From Hymenobacter gelipurpurascens (GTDB taxonomy: Bacteria; Bacteroidota; Bacteroidia; Cytophagales; Hymenobacteraceae): a stretch of 64,000 nucleotides of DNA. Where the stretch lies: contig NZ_FYEW01000002.1 of assembly GCF_900187375.1 (NCBI RefSeq), positions 248,001-312,000 on the forward strand. The letters run 5' to 3'. Position 1 is the stretch's first letter, and every line of letters begins with the position of its first letter. Made by a program: the position numbers and the translations under genes. The notes beneath the pieces are model-generated. The model did not search any database. It was given only the letters and a program-made list of their open reading frames with translations, and was not told the DNA's origin. This document shows positions 61,091-64,000 of this stretch, one piece after another.

Positions 61091-63805
61091 TTACTCATTC
61101 ACGTTTATCTGAATGTTGCGGCGGGTTTTAGTGCCCTTGCTGTCAGGGGTTACGGGTGCGTCCAGCAGCTTGCGGTACTTCTCGGCAATGGCGGCAGACT
61201 GCTTTTTGCCGTTCAGGCTCATGCCTTCGTCGTTGAGCTGAAACTGGAAGTTTTTCTCGTTGGCACCCAGCAGGCCATCCTTGCGCAGCTCTGCCCGAAT
61301 CTCATCGGAATCGACGCGGGGCGGTGCTGGTGGAGCTGGCGGGGCCACGGGGGCCGGCGCTGGGGGTGCGGGCGGCGCCATCGGCGACATGGCTCGTGGA
61401 GCCCGGGGTGGCCGTGGAGGTGCTGGCATATCTCCGTTACTCCGATTGGTTGACTGGCGGTTGATTGCGAAGGTGTTATTAGCGGTGAGCTTGCGGCCCG
61501 TTTGCTTCTCCACGAGGCGCAGATACTTGTCGCGGAGGGCTGAAGACTGCTTCTTGCCGTTCACCGTGAGGGTGGTAGCGTTGAGGCTGAACTGAAAGTT
61601 AGCATCGTCTTTAACGAGGCCATCCTTGCGTAGCTCGCGGCGCAGTACAGCTTCCGTTTCCTCGCTTTCCCGACGACGCTTTTCCGAGTCAACCCGGCGC
61701 ATTTCGCTGTCGTGGCGGCGCATATCCAAATCGTGGCGGCCCATTTCTGCGTCATTGCGACGCATCTCAACCTCCAGGCGGCGCATTTCCGCTTCGTGGC
61801 GGCGCATTTCGGCTTCCAGCTTGCGGTTTGCCGCGTCTAGCTCCTGCTCAGTGCCTCCACCCCGGAAATCATCCCGAATTTCGAAATCCTGCTGCAGATT
61901 CCGGCGCATCTCGTCTTGCTGATGTCTGATTTTGGCCAGCTCCCGGCCAATTTCCTCGCGTTGCTCTTGGTTCAGGTTGGCGTCTTGCAGCGTGTTTTCC
62001 AGAGAGCGAGCGGCCCCCTGTAAGGCCCGGGCCTGCACATCTCTGCCTCCGGCATTCAGGTTCCGGTTCATTTCCACCCGCACCCGTGGGCTGCGCAGCT
62101 GGCGGCTGGCTACATCGGTAGAACGGCGGGCTTGCTGCCGAATGCGTTCTATCTGTACCTCGCTCAGGCCAGGGCTGGGCATGGTGAAAACGCGGGAGAA
62201 GTTGTCATCGAAGTGGAAGTCGAAATCGGAGCCGTTGCTGCTCCACGTGCGGCCGTTAGGCCCCACCCGAATCACTTCAACTTCGCGCTCATTCTTCTTG
62301 CCCTTCTTCGCTTTTTTGTCGGTTGATGCGCCTTCTACCCGGCGGCCATCCACGAACAACTCGGTCACGCGGCCTTTTTTATCTTTCTCGATAACCACGG
62401 TGCCAGGCCGACGTGCGCCTTCCTGCACTACTACTACCTGCTTGCTGCGCTTGCGTTTTTTGTCCTTGGCGTCGTCTTGCAGGATGCTGAGCGGCTGCAT
62501 TTCCTCCTCGGCCTGCTCTACCTCCGGCAGTTCGGGCACATCTGGCGCATCTGGCACCACTGCTACCTCGTCGGGCGAAGCCGGGGCAGCAGGTACCGCA
62601 GGCACGGCGGGCAGTATCGGTGCTTTGCGGCTAGTATCGGGCAGGGTTTGCAGGAATGGCAAGCGACCTAGCGCGCCACCTTCATTTTCATCGGTATCTA
62701 CTGGCCTAGGATCGGCCATGGCTACAGCCGAGGTCAGGAGCACCATACCACCCAGCACCAGGCAGGCGGCCATAAAGCCTTCGGTGAACGTGGGCGCGGT
62801 GCGGCCTTGCACCAGCCGCTTGATGCGGCTAAGCACAGAACCATCGGGCCCCAGCGCCGACAGTGCCAGTTGGGCCGGTGTAGCGGGCACTACGCTCAGC
62901 TCAGCCAGGGCGGCTAGCGCGCGGGCCACGGTCAGGGGGTTGCCCCCAACCAGAGCCGTAGCGGCATCATCGCAGCAGTTTTCGCGCTCGGTGCGCAGGC
63001 AAGCCGTGATGAACCATACGGCCGGATGGTAGAAAAACAGCGTTTCCGCTACCGATTGCACCAGGTTCATGAGATAGTCGCGGCGGGCTACGTGGGCCAG
63101 CTCGTGGGCCAGAATAGCTTCCAGATACGTTTGGCTCAGGCCCGTCACGGTACCCAGCGGCAGCAATACCACGGGCCGCAAGTGGCCTACCACCACTGGC
63201 ACGCGCACCAGCGCCGACTCCAGCAGCTCAACCGGCTGCCGCAGCCCGGCCCGGGTGGCCAGCACCGCCAAACGGGCCTGCCATTCCTCAGACAACGGCT
63301 GCACCCGGTAGCGGCGCAAACGCTGCACGTAGGCCAGTCCGCCCATCAGGCGCAGGGTCATGGCCAACAGGCCTAGCAGCCACACGGCCACCAGCATGGG
63401 CAGGTTCTGGTCGAAGTAGTTCAGCCAGGCCTGCAAACGAGAAGGCGCCGGAGCGGCTTCAGCCACTAAACCCGGCTCCGAGGCAGCTACAGTGACAGCA
63501 GAACGAATGCCCGAAGCAGTTGGCGCCACCGCTACAGCGGCGGCTTTAGCTGTCGCAACTTCGGCGGCCTGCTCTGTGCGGGCAGCTGCGTAGTAGCGCC
63601 CAAAGGTGACGGTAGCCAGCACCAGCAACGCCACCAAAGCCGCCGCCGCCGTGTTATAACGCACCACGGCTCTATGCCGACGCAGCAGCAACAGCAACCC
63701 CGCCAATGCCAGCGCTACCACCGCGCCTTGCCACAACGAGTGCACTAAAGTCCAGCCGAGGGCGCGTACCAGCGCCGGTGGCAGTAGTTGTTCGAGCCAG
63801 TTCAT
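61091..63805 (-). CDS. M56-family (BlaR1-type) membrane metallopeptidase with extended C-terminus
   Basis: A 904-residue protein. The first about 350 residues match BlaR1/MecR1: four membrane helices, a zinc motif ILAHELAHVARRDYL near 230-245, and ENCCDDAATALV near 275. The C-terminal sensor (penicillin-binding) domain is not recognisable. Instead there is a long region with Pro-rich and charged stretches, seven heptads of the type MRRHEAE (residues 667-715), and two copies of a domain of about 65 residues (about 718-782 and 832-904; RKDGLVKDDANFQFSLN and RKDGLLGANEKNFQFQLN) joined by a Pro/Ala-rich linker. The 5' end overlaps a BlaI-type gene by 4 bases. It probably senses an envelope signal and acts on BlaI. 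Confidence 0.88.
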   Translation of the reverse strand: MNWLEQLLPPALVRALGWTLVHSLWQGAVVALALAGLLLLLRRHRAVVRYNTAAAALVALLVLATVTFGRYYAAARTEQAAEVATAKAAAVAVAPTASGIRSAVTVAASEPGLVAEAAPAPSRLQAWLNYFDQNLPMLVAVWLLGLLAMTLRLMGGLAYVQRLRRYRVQPLSEEWQARLAVLATRAGLRQPVELLESALVRVPVVVGHLRPVVLLPLGTVTGLSQTYLEAILAHELAHVARRDYLMNLVQSVAETLFFYHPAVWFITACLRTERENCCDDAATALVGGNPLTVARALAALAELSVVPATPAQLALSALGPDGSVLSRIKRLVQGRTAPTFTEGFMAACLVLGGMVLLTSAVAMADPRPVDTDENEGGALGRLPFLQTLPDTSRKAPILPAVPAVPAAPASPDEVAVVPDAPDVPELPEVEQAEEEMQPLSILQDDAKDKKRKRSKQVVVVQEGARRPGTVVIEKDKKGRVTELFVDGRRVEGASTDKKAKKGKKNEREVEVIRVGPNGRTWSSNGSDFDFHFDDNFSRVFTMPSPGLSEVQIERIRQQARRSTDVASRQLRSPRVRVEMNRNLNAGGRDVQARALQGAARSLENTLQDANLNQEQREEIGRELAKIRHQQDEMRRNLQQDFEIRDDFRGGGTEQELDAANRKLEAEMRRHEAEMRRLEVEMRRNDAEMGRHDLDMRRHDSEMRRVDSEKRRRESEETEAVLRRELRKDGLVKDDANFQFSLNATTLTVNGKKQSSALRDKYLRLVEKQTGRKLTANNTFAINRQSTNRSNGDMPAPPRPPRAPRAMSPMAPPAPPAPAPVAPPAPPAPPRVDSDEIRAELRKDGLLGANEKNFQFQLNDEGMSLNGKKQSAAIAEKYRKLLDAPVTPDSKGTKTRRNIQINVNE
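61661..61807 (-). repeat. In-frame 21-base tandem repeat coding for heptads
   Basis: Seven 21-base units encode MRRHEAE, MRRLEVE, MRRNDAE, MGRHDLD, MRRHDSE, MRRVDSE, KRRRESE. The pattern should give a charged coiled coil in the BlaR1-type protein. Confidence 0.85.
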
Positions 63806-64000
63806 GACGCGTCGTCGGTTGAGGTGGTGTCGTTCTTGATTTCAATGTCGTTGAGCAGACGGCGGATCTGCTGCAGCTCCTCCTGCGAGGTATTTCGGTT
63901 GCCCAGCGCCTGCATCACCAGCTTCATGGCCGAGCCGCCGAAGGCTGATTCCACGAAACGATCAAGGAGCAGGCCCTGGGTTTCCTCCTCGCGCACGGCG
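63802..64000 (-). CDS. BlaI/MecI/CopY-family transcriptional repressor (C-terminal part)
   Basis: The frame enters from the right edge and ends at 63802. The visible end (QGLLLDRFVESAFGGSAMKLVMQALGNRNTSQEELQQIRRLLNDIE) matches the dimerisation domain of BlaI/MecI repressors, with the FVESxFGGSxxxLVxALG signature and the SxEEL segment that precedes the last helix. The N-terminal winged-helix domain lies outside the window. The 4-base overlap with the M56 gene is the usual arrangement of sensor/repressor pairs. It should repress this pair and other genes until the M56 protein triggers its cleavage. Confidence 0.9.
   Translation of the reverse strand, partial: AVREEETQGLLLDRFVESAFGGSAMKLVMQALGNRNTSQEELQQIRRLLNDIEIKNDTTSTDDAS

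Overview
The window looks like a chromosomal segment of a Bacteroidota bacterium of the Hymenobacter type (Cytophagales, Hymenobacteraceae). The evidence is SusC/SusD outer-membrane pairs, a type IX secretion protein (PorQ), the Bacteroidota-type families DUF5723, DUF5916 and DUF2490, and a high-GC background. No rRNA, tRNA, phage, insertion sequence or CRISPR array was seen. The species is inferred from family content, not from a marker gene.

Layout. 1-6.5 kb: two divergent SusC genes around an AT-rich control region; the right one has its SusD lipoprotein. 6.5-15.7 kb: a short-chain dehydrogenase, HslU, PorQ and Lon on the minus strand, and an OmpA/PD40 envelope protein diverging from Lon. 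15.8-24.4 kb: RseP, Dxr and small envelope or unknown proteins, an exo/endonuclease-phosphatase protein, a GH3-type protein and OsmC. 24.6-28 kb: DnaA and a 5'-nucleotidase split into two genes. 28.3-32.4 kb: both subunits of methylmalonyl-CoA mutase; the partner GTPase MeaB is at 57 kb. 32.4-34.1 kb: a compact AT-rich two-gene island, a SIR2-like NAD-binding protein plus an OAS/CD-NTase-like nucleotidyltransferase. This is the best candidate here for an undescribed defence-type system. 34-50 kb: scattered housekeeping and envelope genes, including a SulP transporter fused to carbonic anhydrase, a DUF2490 protein, a YitT protein and an FAD reductase. 50-64 kb: an L,D-transpeptidase, a GH2 enzyme, a Nudix hydrolase, envelope proteins and a BlaI/BlaR1-type pair.

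Three non-coding patterns stand out. First, the word GGCCTA/TAGGCC, usually as [C/G]TGGCCTA, recurs far above expectation. Eleven perfect copies of the palindrome TGGCCTAGGCCA occur, nine of them between genes, and the 7-base core is absent from the SIR2/nucleotidyltransferase island and from the first 7 kb. Second, a family of long hairpins with related arms (core GCTTCGGCAAGCTCAGCATGAC) sits in at least eight intergenic gaps, including one between the two mutase genes. Third, eight 11-bp tandem units lie in the divergent gap upstream of the SulP-carbonic anhydrase and DUF2490 genes, spaced like sites for an OmpR/PhoB-type response regulator.

Counts and alignments were made by eye. Family names come from recognising the protein sequences, not from a database search.
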